Of a stretch of DNA of 64,000 nt, positions 8,751-18,258 are shown piece after piece. Position 1 is the first letter of the stretch. Each line of letters starts with the position of its first letter. The notes under the pieces were generated by a model, which was not told where the DNA came from, did not search any database, and saw only the letters and a list, made by a program, of their open reading frames with translations. The DNA comes from Pseudomonadales bacterium (GTDB lineage: Bacteria; Pseudomonadota; Gammaproteobacteria; Pseudomonadales; Pseudohongiellaceae): the NCBI GenBank assembly GCA_024234395.1, contig JACKOH010000001.1, positions 1,817,001-1,881,000 on the forward strand. Direction: 5' to 3'. A program made the position numbers and the translations under genes.

Positions 8751-10655
8751 ATGTGCGGTATTGCAGGCATTTTCGACATCAGGGAGCAGCGTCTGCCGGA
8801 AAGATCCGTTCTGGAGGCCATGAACCAGAGCCAGTTCCATCGGGGACCGGACGAGGGAGCCATTCATATCGAGCCCGGCGCCGGCCTGGCGCACCGGCGG
8901 CTGTCCATTATCGACCTGGCAAGTGGCCAACAGCCCATGTTCAGCGATGATGGCAAGCTGTGCGTCGTGTACAACGGCGAGATCTACAACTTCCAGGAGC
9001 TGGGGCGTGAGCTCAAGAACCTGGGCTATACCTTCAAGACGAATTGCGACACCGAGGTGATTCTCTACGCCTGGCGTCACTGGGGGCCAAACTGTGTCGA
9101 CCGTTTCCGCGGTATGTTTGCCTTCGCACTGTACGATCAGCAACAACAGAGTCTTTTTCTCGCCAGGGATCGCTTTGGCATCAAGCCGCTGTTCTATGCC
9201 CTGCTGCCCGATCACCAGTTCATCTTCGGGTCCGAACTCAAGGTTCTCAAGGCTCACCCGTCGCTGCCGCGACAGCTGGACCCGCGCGCGGTAGAAGACT
9301 ATTTTGCACTGGGTTATATCCCCGAGCCCAAGACTGTCTATCAGAACGTGAATAAATTGCGACCCGGGCACACACTTTGGCTCAAGCGCGGCGCCAGTAT
9401 GCCAGAACAGCACAAGTACTGGGACATCACCTTCCGCACTGGGCCGGAGAGCAGTGAAAAGGAGACTCAGGAAGAGCTGCTCGCCCGCATCCGTGAAGCA
9501 GTGCGAGTCCGCCTGGTGTCAGAGGTCCCGCTTGGCGCTTTCCTGTCAGGCGGCGTCGATTCCAGTGCAGTCGTGGCCATGATGGCGCAGCTGCAGGAGG
9601 ACCCGGTCAACACCTGTGCCATCGGTTTCGATGTCAAACAATTCAACGAAACAGAGTATGCCTCCCAGGTTGCACAGCGATACAGGACCAATCACGTGGA
9701 GCATCGCGTCGGCAGTGATGACTTCGATCTGCTGGACACCCTGGCAGCACTTTACGACGAACCGTATGCTGACAGTTCCGCGATCCCCACCTATCGAGTG
9801 TGCGAGCTGGCACGGCAACGGGTAACAGTTGCCCTGTCAGGCGACGGTGGCGATGAGATGTTTGCGGGCTACCGTCGCTACCGCTGGCATATGAACGAAG
9901 AGCGCCTGCGTGGTGTCCTGCCACTGAGCCTGCGGCGTCCACTGTTCGGCACCCTCGGGCACCTTTATCCGAAGGCGGACTGGGCGCCCAGGGTATTCCG
10001 CGCCAAGACCACCTTTCAGGCCCTGGCCCGAAACAGCGTCGAGGCCTATCTGCACTCGGTCTCCATCTGCAGCGACCAGCAACGCCAGGCCATGTTCAGC
10101 CTTGCCCTGAAGGAGCTACTGCAGCATTACTCCGTTGACAGCGTTTTCGCCGAACATGCTGCCAACTGTACATCCGAAGACCCGCTATCCCTGATCCAGT
10201 ACCTGGACATGAAAACCTACCTGGTGGGCGACATTCTCACCAAGGTCGACCGGGCCAGCATGGCACACAGCCTGGAAGTGCGAGTACCCCTGCTCGACCA
10301 TCCGCTGGCCGAATGGTCCGCCGGGCTTCCACGCAACCAGAAGCTGCGGGGACAGGAAGGCAAATATGTGCTGAAGAAAGCTTTCGAGCCTTTGCTTCCT
10401 CATGATGTGTTATACCGACCGAAGATGGGCTTCGGGGTCCCGCTGGCCAACTGGTTCAGAGGACCACTTAAAGAGCGGCTGAGCAGAGACCTGCTGGAGG
10501 GTGGACTGGCCAGGACGGGTCTGTTCAACCAGCACTATCTTGAACGCCTCGTCAACGAGCACCAGTCGGGACTGCGTGATTACAGCGCGCCGCTATGGAC
10601 TTTGTTAATGTTTCAGGCGTCCATCAGTGACGATGATTTCCGAGTGACAGGTTGA
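8751..10655 (+). CDS. XrtA system-associated amidotransferase 1 (AsnB-type asparagine synthase)
   Basis: 634 residues. The start MCGIAGIF exposes the Ntn glutaminase nucleophile Cys2, and the synthetase domain carries the pyrophosphate loop SGGVDSS at 266-272 and SGDGGDEMFAGYRRY. The protein therefore has both glutaminase and ATP-dependent amide-forming halves. In XrtA loci this family (TIGR03108) is thought to amidate a sugar carboxylate or another cluster intermediate rather than make free asparagine. It lies 12 bases after the GT with a GAGGAAAG ribosome site. Confidence 0.9.
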   Translation: MCGIAGIFDIREQRLPERSVLEAMNQSQFHRGPDEGAIHIEPGAGLAHRRLSIIDLASGQQPMFSDDGKLCVVYNGEIYNFQELGRELKNLGYTFKTNCDTEVILYAWRHWGPNCVDRFRGMFAFALYDQQQQSLFLARDRFGIKPLFYALLPDHQFIFGSELKVLKAHPSLPRQLDPRAVEDYFALGYIPEPKTVYQNVNKLRPGHTLWLKRGASMPEQHKYWDITFRTGPESSEKETQEELLARIREAVRVRLVSEVPLGAFLSGGVDSSAVVAMMAQLQEDPVNTCAIGFDVKQFNETEYASQVAQRYRTNHVEHRVGSDDFDLLDTLAALYDEPYADSSAIPTYRVCELARQRVTVALSGDGGDEMFAGYRRYRWHMNEERLRGVLPLSLRRPLFGTLGHLYPKADWAPRVFRAKTTFQALARNSVEAYLHSVSICSDQQRQAMFSLALKELLQHYSVDSVFAEHAANCTSEDPLSLIQYLDMKTYLVGDILTKVDRASMAHSLEVRVPLLDHPLAEWSAGLPRNQKLRGQEGKYVLKKAFEPLLPHDVLYRPKMGFGVPLANWFRGPLKERLSRDLLEGGLARTGLFNQHYLERLVNEHQSGLRDYSAPLWTLLMFQASISDDDFRVTG

Positions 10656-10665
10656 CCGGGCGACG

Positions 10666-11865
10666 ATGCGCATACTCCATATCCTCGATCACTCCATTCC
10701 GCTCCACAGCGGCTATACGTTCCGCACTCGCAACATCCTGCGCGAGCAACGGGCCCTGGGCTGGCATACCGCCCATGTCACCGGACTCAAGCAGGGAGAA
10801 ACTGAGGCCAGCGAGGAAACAGTCGATGGACTGCACTTCTACCGCACGGCGATGCCTGCCGGATTACCCGGCCGACTGCCGCTGCTGAACCAATGGCAGG
10901 TAATCCGCACCCTCAGCCGACGAATCGAAGAAGTAGTCGAAAAGGAGAAGCCGGACCTGCTGCATGCCCATTCCCCTGCCCTGAACGGTATCGCAGCCCT
11001 GCGTGCCGCCAGGCGTCTGCAGCTTCCCGTGGTTTACGAATGTCGCGCATTCTGGGAGGACGCCGCGGTCGATCATGGAACCAGTCGGGAATGGGGCCCG
11101 CGCTATCGCCTCACGCGCGCATTAGAAACCCATGTGTTCCGCAACGCGAACGCCGTAACAACGATCTGCGAAGGCCTGCGGGCGGAGATTACCGGACGCG
11201 GCATCCCGGCTGGAAAAGTCACCGTCATTCCCAACGCCGTGGATACAGGCAGCTTCAGCACCGGGGGCACGCCACCACCAGGATTGCAGGGAAAACTCGG
11301 CCTGACGGATAAAACTGTTCTCGGCTTTATTGGTTCCTTTTACGCCTACGAGGGCATCCCCCTGCTGGTGCAGGCCATGCCGGACCTGCTGGTCAGCCAT
11401 CCGGACTTGCGCCTGCTGCTGGTGGGCGGGGGGCCGCAGGAGGCTTACATTCGCCAGCAAGTCAGCAAACACGGCCTGGAAGACAGGGTGATTATGCCGG
11501 GCAGAGTCGCGCACAACCTGGTACAGGACTATTACAACCTGGTGGACATCCTCGTCTATCCCCGCCTGTCCATGCGGCTCACAGACCTGGTGACACCTCT
11601 CAAGCCCCTGGAAGCCATGGCTCAGGGGCGCCTGGTGGTCGCTTCCGATGTAGGCGGTCACAAGGAGCTGATCCGCAATGGTGAAACCGGGATTCTGTTC
11701 GAGGCCGGTCGACAGGAGGCCCTGGTCGAGGCAGTCAACAGCCTACTGGAAAGGCGCGACGATTGGCAGAGCATGCGCGACAATGGCCGGGCGTTCGTTG
11801 AACAGGAAAGAACCTGGCAATCCAGCGTGGCGCGCTACAGAAACGTTTACGGAGAGCTTCTCTAA
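10666..11865 (+). CDS. XrtA system GT4-type glycosyltransferase (TIGR04063-like)
   Basis: 399 residues. The start MRILHILDHSIPLHSGYTFR is characteristic of the third XrtA-associated GT subfamily. Further motifs are YECRAFWEDAAVDHGT, TTICEGLR, VIPNAVDTGSF, FIGSFYAYEGIPLLV, LLLVGGGPQEAYI and LTDLVTPLKPLEAMAQGRLVVASDVGG. GT-B fold, soluble, probably membrane-associated. It lies 10 bases after the amidotransferase in the same transcription direction. Confidence 0.9.
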   Translation: MRILHILDHSIPLHSGYTFRTRNILREQRALGWHTAHVTGLKQGETEASEETVDGLHFYRTAMPAGLPGRLPLLNQWQVIRTLSRRIEEVVEKEKPDLLHAHSPALNGIAALRAARRLQLPVVYECRAFWEDAAVDHGTSREWGPRYRLTRALETHVFRNANAVTTICEGLRAEITGRGIPAGKVTVIPNAVDTGSFSTGGTPPPGLQGKLGLTDKTVLGFIGSFYAYEGIPLLVQAMPDLLVSHPDLRLLLVGGGPQEAYIRQQVSKHGLEDRVIMPGRVAHNLVQDYYNLVDILVYPRLSMRLTDLVTPLKPLEAMAQGRLVVASDVGGHKELIRNGETGILFEAGRQEALVEAVNSLLERRDDWQSMRDNGRAFVEQERTWQSSVARYRNVYGELL

Positions 11866-11934
11866 GCACCCGATTGGGGACAACAAATCAAACGAACCAG
11901 GCCAATAAAGAGATCCGTGGAATCGAAGGTGACA

Positions 11935-13179
11935 ATGCACAAGGCACTAGACTCAGTACTGAAGTACTACGAAGTACAAAACAACAGAATTCGAGTAGGC
12001 GGGCAGTTTCTGTCGGATATAGTCACAGAATCCGGGTCTCCGTTGTACCTGTACGACCTGAACATAGCGGGCATGAAATACAGAAAGCTTCGCGATTCTC
12101 TGCCCGATGAAGTGGAAATCCACTATGCCATCAAGGCCAACCCCCATCCCGAAATAGTGACCTTTTTCAAGGATCTAGGCTGTGGAGTCGACGTGGCTTC
12201 GGAAGGCGAACTGGACGTCGCTTTGAGAGCGGGAGTCGCTGCTAACAAAATAGGCTTCGCAGGACCGGGGAAAAGCCCCTCGGAACTCGAAGCCGCCTGT
12301 GCTGCGGGGATAGACAGTCTGAATGTGGAATCCGAAGAAGAACTGAACCAGGCCAACGCAATCGCTGAAAGGTTGGGCATGAAGCTGAATATCGCGCTGC
12401 GTATCAATCCGGCCTATGAACTCGTCGCATCGGGTATGCGGATGGGAGGCGGACCAAAGGTATTCGGTATCGATGAAGAGCAGATCCCCGCTATTCTGCA
12501 GAAATTCGATCGCTGGCCAAACCTCAATTTCGTTGGTTTTCATGTGTTTGCCGGTTCCCAGAATCTAAACCATCAATCGATTATCACTGCTTTGGAACAG
12601 GCTTTTTCATTAATCGAGGGGCTCCTGCCTGATTGCCCGTCACCCCCTGCCATGATCAACCTGGGTGGCGGGTTTGGAATTCCATATTTTGCGACTGACG
12701 AAGAGCTCGATATTCAGTCAGTGGGAACAGCATTACAGACCCTGCTGCAGCAGAAACGCAGCCTTTTTCCGCAAACCCGCTTCGTACTTGAAACAGGCCG
12801 CTATCTGATTGGCGAGGCCGGCCTGTACATCGCAAAGATACTTTATCGGAAAGAGTCTCGCGGTGAAGTCTTCCTGGTCTTGAACGGCGGCATGAATCAT
12901 CAACTTGCAGCGTCCGGCAACCTGGGGCAGATTATCAAGAAGCCGTACCCGATAGCTCTTATTGACAGGATTGAAGCGCCGGAAACTGAAACAGTGAATG
13001 TGGCAGGGCCTCTTTGCACACCGATTGATACCTTCGGCAAGAAAGTCGAATTACCTGTTTCCAAAGCCGGCGATCTGCTGGTGGTATTTTGTTCAGGGGC
13101 TTATGGATACACCAGCAGCCCCCTCAAGTTCCTGGGGCACGCGAACCCTCTCGAAAAGGTACTACCAGCGAATCAATAG
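11935..13179 (+). CDS. PLP-dependent decarboxylase, exosortase A system-associated
   Basis: 414 residues from the ATG at 11935, preceded by GAAGG with about six bases of spacing; a GTG at 11917 is an in-frame alternative. A fold-III decarboxylase (DABA/ornithine decarboxylase superfamily): Lys68 in HYAIKANPHPE should bind PLP, and the C-terminal GPLCTPIDTFG supplies the active-site Cys and Asp. It matches the XrtA family TIGR03099. That family is usually next to an acyl-CoA ligase and an acyl carrier protein; here no ligase is seen and the carrier protein is some 22 kb away. Substrate unknown. The gene ends the uninterrupted + strand core. Confidence 0.9.
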   Translation: MHKALDSVLKYYEVQNNRIRVGGQFLSDIVTESGSPLYLYDLNIAGMKYRKLRDSLPDEVEIHYAIKANPHPEIVTFFKDLGCGVDVASEGELDVALRAGVAANKIGFAGPGKSPSELEAACAAGIDSLNVESEEELNQANAIAERLGMKLNIALRINPAYELVASGMRMGGGPKVFGIDEEQIPAILQKFDRWPNLNFVGFHVFAGSQNLNHQSIITALEQAFSLIEGLLPDCPSPPAMINLGGGFGIPYFATDEELDIQSVGTALQTLLQQKRSLFPQTRFVLETGRYLIGEAGLYIAKILYRKESRGEVFLVLNGGMNHQLAASGNLGQIIKKPYPIALIDRIEAPETETVNVAGPLCTPIDTFGKKVELPVSKAGDLLVVFCSGAYGYTSSPLKFLGHANPLEKVLPANQ

Positions 13180-13232
13180 AAGCGTGGCCTGTTCGGGGAT
13201 TGCGTGTTATTGGGGTTAATTCAAACTTCGCT

Positions 13233-14504
13233 TTATCTGGCGGCTTCCAGTCTTTTTATCAGGTCGATATTTTGGGACAAGGCACCAGACAGAGCTTTTA
13301 GCTGCGCCATCACATCATCCCCTGAATAATTCTTTGTGACAAATTCTCTTAGAAACTCCGCCAGCCCATCCTCATCAGCAACTACAGAAATCATCCCGTT
13401 ACTTTCAGCGATTTTGAAAACCGGATAGCTTGGATAAGTTTCCTCCCAGTTGCCAAGTGCGGATACCGGCTTGCCAAAGCTGAGAGGTTCAAGAATGTTG
13501 TGATTAACCCCGACATAACAGGCATGGGCTACTGAGTAAAAAGCTTTTAGCTCACCAAACGTGTCCACTATCAGGACATCTCGCAGTTGCAGTGACTCCT
13601 CTGCTACCTGGCTGCGATAGTCATAGTGCAAACCCATTCGCTGCAGCAATGACTCCAGCGCGCCTAATTGCTCGGGCTTTTCCGGATGGCGCGGCGCTAT
13701 CACCAGCTTTAACTCTGGCATACTGTTGCGGGCTTGAACAAAAGCCGCAATAACCAACTCATACTCCCAGATGTCTGTTACGCAACCAGCGACGAATAGC
13801 GCACTTTGTCCTCCCAGTGACTCAAGCAAGGTTTCAGTGTGCGCCGTCAGTACCAGGGTCGTGTCCAGATTGTCATATTTCATATTCCCGGTAACAACCA
13901 GTTTGTCAGGGTTGGCGCCATGGGCTAAAAGAGTTTGTTGTATTTCTTGAGTTTGCACTGACAGCAGATCAAAACTATTCAGGTAGTCGCGCTCAAATAA
14001 AAATTTTTCAATACTGTCCTGCTTACAAGCTGCCTCATAGCCGTAAAGCCAGCCGTTAACCATGTAAACGGATACCTGGTGCTTTCTAAGGGTGCGCAGC
14101 ACGCCGTAGGACAGTCGACATGGCGCATCATGCAGCAACAGCGGGATTTCGCACACAATGGCCAAAAGGGGCGGATATCGGCCTATCAGGGCCGCGGTCA
14201 CGCGAAAATCCACCTCAACGACAGCAACCTCTGCTATCGGGAACTGTTCTTTAAAACTTTCGAGGTAAATTGCCCTGTCCGTTAAAAGCAGCACCTTGCC
14301 AAGGGCACAGTAATGCTGCACGAGCGATTTGCAGGCGTTCAGCTCACCGATGGTAGAACAGAATATCCAGGTATAAGTGTCAGCATTATCTTGATTTTCA
14401 GTCGCTGAATCTGAGGGAGTTGACCCATTCAATAACCGGTGCAGGATCAGATAACAGTACCAGCGGATCGGCTCGGGCAGCAGCCGAATGAATTTATTGC
14501 TCAT
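13233..14504 (-). CDS. 3-deoxy-D-manno-octulosonic acid transferase-like glycosyltransferase (GT30-like)
   Basis: 423 residues from the ATG at 14504 (MSNKFIRLLPEPIRWY); a longer frame starts at 14567. It resembles KdtA/WaaA: WIFCSTIGEL matches the conserved segment holding the catalytic Glu, MVNGWLYGYEA matches the second conserved block, and VQTQEIQQTLLAHGANPDKLVVTGNMKYD the interdomain block, with APRHPEKPEQL and FGELKAFYSVAHACYVG in the C-terminal domain. It may add Kdo or another ulosonic acid to the cluster product. It is opposite in direction to its neighbours. Divergence from true KdtA is clear, so the sugar is uncertain. Confidence 0.7.
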   Translation of the reverse strand: MSNKFIRLLPEPIRWYCYLILHRLLNGSTPSDSATENQDNADTYTWIFCSTIGELNACKSLVQHYCALGKVLLLTDRAIYLESFKEQFPIAEVAVVEVDFRVTAALIGRYPPLLAIVCEIPLLLHDAPCRLSYGVLRTLRKHQVSVYMVNGWLYGYEAACKQDSIEKFLFERDYLNSFDLLSVQTQEIQQTLLAHGANPDKLVVTGNMKYDNLDTTLVLTAHTETLLESLGGQSALFVAGCVTDIWEYELVIAAFVQARNSMPELKLVIAPRHPEKPEQLGALESLLQRMGLHYDYRSQVAEESLQLRDVLIVDTFGELKAFYSVAHACYVGVNHNILEPLSFGKPVSALGNWEETYPSYPVFKIAESNGMISVVADEDGLAEFLREFVTKNYSGDDVMAQLKALSGALSQNIDLIKRLEAAR

Positions 14505-14971
14505 TGTGAATGCTCGGCTTTTAATACACGGGTAGGATTGACGGTCATTAGTATATTGTCTGCCCAAGGGGAAATCAGATGTCCGGATACCTGTCTCCAG
14601 CTAATCTTGGGCTCCGCGACTATGAATGGCAAGGAGGAACGATACCATCGACCGACCGGATCAACGTGACACCTGTTTAGCTCCGGAGTATACAGGGCAA
14701 TTACAATTTGCGGAAGAAACCCGCTCAGTGGGAGGAATCACAAGAATTTCCAAGGCCACCTGTTACCCGCGTGGAGAAAGCACTGTGTGAGAAATTTAAA
14801 CAACGTATGGTAGGATGACAAACGATTACCAGCCTGTATTGGATCCATGACAACTGTTGGAAGACATCGGGGCAACCATGTAGCGTGACTGCAAAGAGAA
14901 TCGCGAAGTGGCCAGAAGTGGCGGGCAGAGCTCGCTGCTAAGGAAAGGAAATTAAAAACTGAGGAAAGTTA
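14505..14971. other. Intergenic region between divergent genes
   Basis: About 470 bases between the Kdo-transferase-like gene (minus) and the propeller-like gene (plus). It should hold both promoters. I see no convincing -35/-10 pair, repeat or RNA structure. The only clear signal is the GAGGAAAG ribosome site (about 14961-14969) three bases before the downstream ATG. Confidence 0.4.
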
Positions 14972-15964
14972 ATGGCCGGATATTTACTCATTTCAGGTGC
15001 AAAAGAGCGTAAGAATGGTTATGAATTGGGAGAGGGTAAGTACTACGACTGCGCCAAACTCCTGAAACTGGATTTGCAATCCGGCGCTGTAAATACGGTG
15101 CTACAGAAGGCAGATGGAGGCCCACACTACCCGCAGGAACACCCTAATTTACAGTACAGCTCTTGTTGCCTGGTGGATGATGTACTGTGGTTGCCGACGG
15201 ATACAGAGGTGTACAAGTTAAGTTACCCGGATTTGAAAGTATTGGCGGTAATCTCTCATCCTTTTTTCCATAACATACATTCCGTCAATGTGTTTGATGA
15301 CAAAGTGTATGTCACCTCTACCGGTTTGGATACCGTGGCTACTTTCAATACTGAAGGCGAGTTGATTGAATTATTCAATACCGAGGGCAAACCACTGTGG
15401 CATCGCTTCTCACAAGATCAAGACTACAGGTTGCTCCACTCCACACGGCCCCATGATTGTCATCCTAATTTTGTATTTTCCTGGCAAGGGAAAATATGGG
15501 TAACACGCTGCAAACAACAAGATGCCGTACGTTTAGATGATTTGAATGAAAAGATAGAAATCACCGACCCTGAGAAACGTATCAGTGTCCATGATGGCGT
15601 TGTTTTCAATGATAAGGTGTACTTCACTACGGTAGATGGATACCTGGTAGTTGCTGATCCGCAAACCAAAGAGCGAGAGCAAGAAATTTATTTACTGTCT
15701 CACATTAAAGAATCTCAACTGGGGTGGGCAAGAGGCTTATCGATTACTGATGAAGGTATAGCCTATGTGGCTTTTTCACGAATCCGTCGCACAAGAGTGG
15801 TCGACAGGCTTGCCTGGCTGGCCAAGGGTGACTTAGACAAAATGAAGTTTATACCTGCTTGTGTTCTGGCTTATGATCTAACTAGTCATCGGGTGTTACG
15901 TAAGTATGACTTACCCATTGATGTTATTGATGCGATTTATGGTGTTGAATATACAAGTTCTTAG
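14972..15964 (+). CDS. Uncharacterised protein, probable beta-propeller fold
   Basis: 330 residues; not recognised as a named family. Repeated blade-like segments of the form DDVLWLPTDTEVYKLSYP, FDDKVYVTSTGLDTVATFN, WQGKIWVTRCKQQDAVRLD and FNDKVYFTTVDGYLVVADP suggest a WD/NHL-type propeller, and a conserved-looking STRPHDCHPNFVF could be a metal or sugar site. No signal peptide is visible, so it looks cytoplasmic. It has an excellent ribosome site and converges on the ABC transporter gene with only seven bases between them. A role in binding or modifying a glycan intermediate is only a guess from location. Confidence 0.55.
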   Translation: MAGYLLISGAKERKNGYELGEGKYYDCAKLLKLDLQSGAVNTVLQKADGGPHYPQEHPNLQYSSCCLVDDVLWLPTDTEVYKLSYPDLKVLAVISHPFFHNIHSVNVFDDKVYVTSTGLDTVATFNTEGELIELFNTEGKPLWHRFSQDQDYRLLHSTRPHDCHPNFVFSWQGKIWVTRCKQQDAVRLDDLNEKIEITDPEKRISVHDGVVFNDKVYFTTVDGYLVVADPQTKEREQEIYLLSHIKESQLGWARGLSITDEGIAYVAFSRIRRTRVVDRLAWLAKGDLDKMKFIPACVLAYDLTSHRVLRKYDLPIDVIDAIYGVEYTSS

Positions 15965-15971
15965 TCACCAA

Positions 15972-17192
15972 CTACCCTATTAGTCTCATGTCCGCCTTCA
16001 GGTCCAATATGTTCCAAGCAGGATTCATCAGTCTTCCAGGCTCGGCTCGTATAAAAAATGTTTTTAGTGACTCACCATTAAATACGAAACGTCCTGTGTT
16101 GGTGAGTGCAGCAAAACGTATTGAATACACGCCTGGGCTGAGAGGAAATGAGGGTAGGCAGTACTCGATCTCATATTCTCCAGCCTCATAGGAATCTTTA
16201 CTGAGGTAATCTTTCGAATTTGCAACTGACAGATAAAGGAAATCAGATCGGTGGGTACCCACATACAATTCAAGAAATTCAAATGGTTTGAGCAGCTTAA
16301 AGCGGACCCTTGCTGTCAGAGGTCCACCTGAATCAATTTCCGATATTTCATTACCCTCATTGTTAAGAATTTTTACATCAATCAGCTCGAGCTCACCAGT
16401 GCTCTGAATATTAGAATGACCTCCCTTTTCTGCATCTTGGGTAATTTTATCGTTGCTTTCTCTATAGAACGATTCACAGCCTTCCGATGCATCGGCATCT
16501 AGAACAACTCTTCCCTCTTTTAGATGTATTACCCGAGAGCAAATCCTATCGACTTGTCGGATATTGTGACTGACTAGTAAGACGGTTTTTCCCTTATTCC
16601 TAATTATATCTTCCATCCTATCGAAGCATTTCCGTTGAAATGCCAAGTCCCCCACGGCCAGTACTTCATCCACTATCAAGATGTCGGCATCAATGCTGGT
16701 CGCAATTGAAAATCCCAGTCTCACCGTCATACCTGAACTATAGCGCTTTACCGGGGTATCGATAAATTCTTCAAGCTCTGCAAACTCGATGATTGAGTCG
16801 ATTTTGGCGTCGATATCCTTTCGCGTCATTCCCATAATGCTGCAATTTAGGTAGATGTTCTCTCGCCCGGTCAATTCCTTTACAAAACCGGCACCCACTT
16901 CGATCAATGGCGCAACGGAACCGCTCACAATAACTTCGCCCGAGGTTGGTGTAGTGATGCGTGCCAGATGCTTAAGCAAGGTACTTTTACCCGCACCATT
17001 AGTTCCAATTATCCCGACTACTTCGCCCTTCTCAATCGTAAAGTTAATGTCTTCCAGGGCCTTAAAGAGTTTACGTTCCGTGACTGGCTTACCTTGCAGG
17101 CGCTTGAGAGTATTCAGCAAACTGTCCTTGATAGTGGTAAGGGCACCAAGTTGATATTCCTTTGTAAGATGCTTTACTTCAATGACATTCAT
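15972..17192 (-). CDS. wzt: Polysaccharide ABC exporter ATP-binding protein
   Basis: 406 residues. Walker A GTNGAGKST (63-71), signature YSSGM (151-155), Walker B ILIVDE (171-176) and the H-loop LLVSHN are intact. Beyond about residue 250 there is a Wzt-type C-terminal beta domain (SGGPLTARVRFKLLKPFEFLELYVG, AGEYEIEYCLPSFPLSPGVYSIRF) of the sort that recognises the glycan to be exported. It forms an operon with the permease, ten bases apart, transcribed after it. It should export a lipid-linked O-antigen- or capsule-like polymer across the inner membrane. Confidence 0.92.
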   Translation of the reverse strand: MNVIEVKHLTKEYQLGALTTIKDSLLNTLKRLQGKPVTERKLFKALEDINFTIEKGEVVGIIGTNGAGKSTLLKHLARITTPTSGEVIVSGSVAPLIEVGAGFVKELTGRENIYLNCSIMGMTRKDIDAKIDSIIEFAELEEFIDTPVKRYSSGMTVRLGFSIATSIDADILIVDEVLAVGDLAFQRKCFDRMEDIIRNKGKTVLLVSHNIRQVDRICSRVIHLKEGRVVLDADASEGCESFYRESNDKITQDAEKGGHSNIQSTGELELIDVKILNNEGNEISEIDSGGPLTARVRFKLLKPFEFLELYVGTHRSDFLYLSVANSKDYLSKDSYEAGEYEIEYCLPSFPLSPGVYSIRFAALTNTGRFVFNGESLKTFFIRAEPGRLMNPAWNILDLKADMRLIG

Positions 17193-17202
17193 GTTGGAAT
17201 CC

Positions 17203-18021
17203 TTAAATCACGTCGGCAAAGTAAGCCTCAGCCCGCTTGAAATAAAGGTAGCTCAGGGGTAGAAGTATCAGTGTCACGAGTAAGCCTGGCAGGATGACCG
17301 AAATGTCGGGCACCTCATTGCGAAGCAGGCAGCCCTGGAAACTATCGATGATACCGGCCAGCGGGTTTAAGGTGTAGATGGTGTAGAAAATGTTGGACCA
17401 CTCGCCCGCGGCCTGCTGCTCCAGGAGCTTTTCCTTCACTAGCGCCAATGGATAGATGACCGGCGATGCATACATAAACAGAGACAACATCACTGGCAAC
17501 GCCTGTCCCATATCACGGTAATAAACATTCACTGCCGAGCCAAACAAGCTGACTACTAGCGTTGCGATCATAGCGTAAGAGATAATCAGCGGTGCCCACC
17601 ATATTGTCGCTGTCGGGGCAATTCGATACCAAGCCATCAAACCCACCAGAATCACGACACTTATACCTAGTTCCACGAGCTTGGTGCTCATCGCCACCAG
17701 CGGCAATACCTCTCGAGGGAAATAAATCTTTCTTATCAGCGCAGCTTTTGCTACAACACTGTTTACCCCCTGCGACGCTGATTCCTGAAAAAATATCCAT
17801 GGCATCAACGCCGCAAACACCATTACTGGATAAGGAATATCACCGGTATCGATACCAACAAAACTTCTTACCAACGTAAAAATCAACATCAGCGCCAATG
17901 GTTTTAATATTGCCCACACCACCCCTAAATATGCTTGTTTATAGCGGGTCGCTATATCCGTCAACGCCAGAGTGACTATCAACTCACGATACGTGTAAAT
18001 ATTAGTTACGGCACGCAACAT
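17203..18021 (-). CDS. wzm: Polysaccharide ABC exporter permease
   Basis: 272 residues, ABC-2 type. The N-terminus YRELIVTLALTDIATRYKQAYLGVVWAILKPL is typical of Wzm/KpsM-like permeases; about six hydrophobic membrane spans follow, with RKIYFPREVLPL and YASPVIYPLALV as family segments. It pairs with the downstream wzt gene to form the exporter. The upstream 237 bases (to the sulfotransferase stop) are AT-rich and probably hold its promoter. Confidence 0.92.
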   Translation of the reverse strand: MLRAVTNIYTYRELIVTLALTDIATRYKQAYLGVVWAILKPLALMLIFTLVRSFVGIDTGDIPYPVMVFAALMPWIFFQESASQGVNSVVAKAALIRKIYFPREVLPLVAMSTKLVELGISVVILVGLMAWYRIAPTATIWWAPLIISYAMIATLVVSLFGSAVNVYYRDMGQALPVMLSLFMYASPVIYPLALVKEKLLEQQAAGEWSNIFYTIYTLNPLAGIIDSFQGCLLRNEVPDISVILPGLLVTLILLPLSYLYFKRAEAYFADVI

Positions 18022-18258
18022 AACTATAACTTTCCAATTAAACTCTCCATGATTTATTCTAGCTCGAGATGGTAATACTTATTGTGCATTACCCCACACA
18101 CTACTTATTCTGAATACAAGTTATTCTGTCAACTTTTTTACTAATCAGAGCTCTTGGCACAACTTGAAGTTACTCAATCAGCAACAAGATCATAAACCCG
18201 TCCAAACAGCATGCGCGAATTCAATTGACATAAACGATCCAACAGGTAGGAAGCCTAT

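Noticed and set aside
8592..9413. 273-codon antisense frame over the amidotransferase start
   Set aside because: Shadow of the amidotransferase reading frame; spans a well-conserved gene on the other strand.
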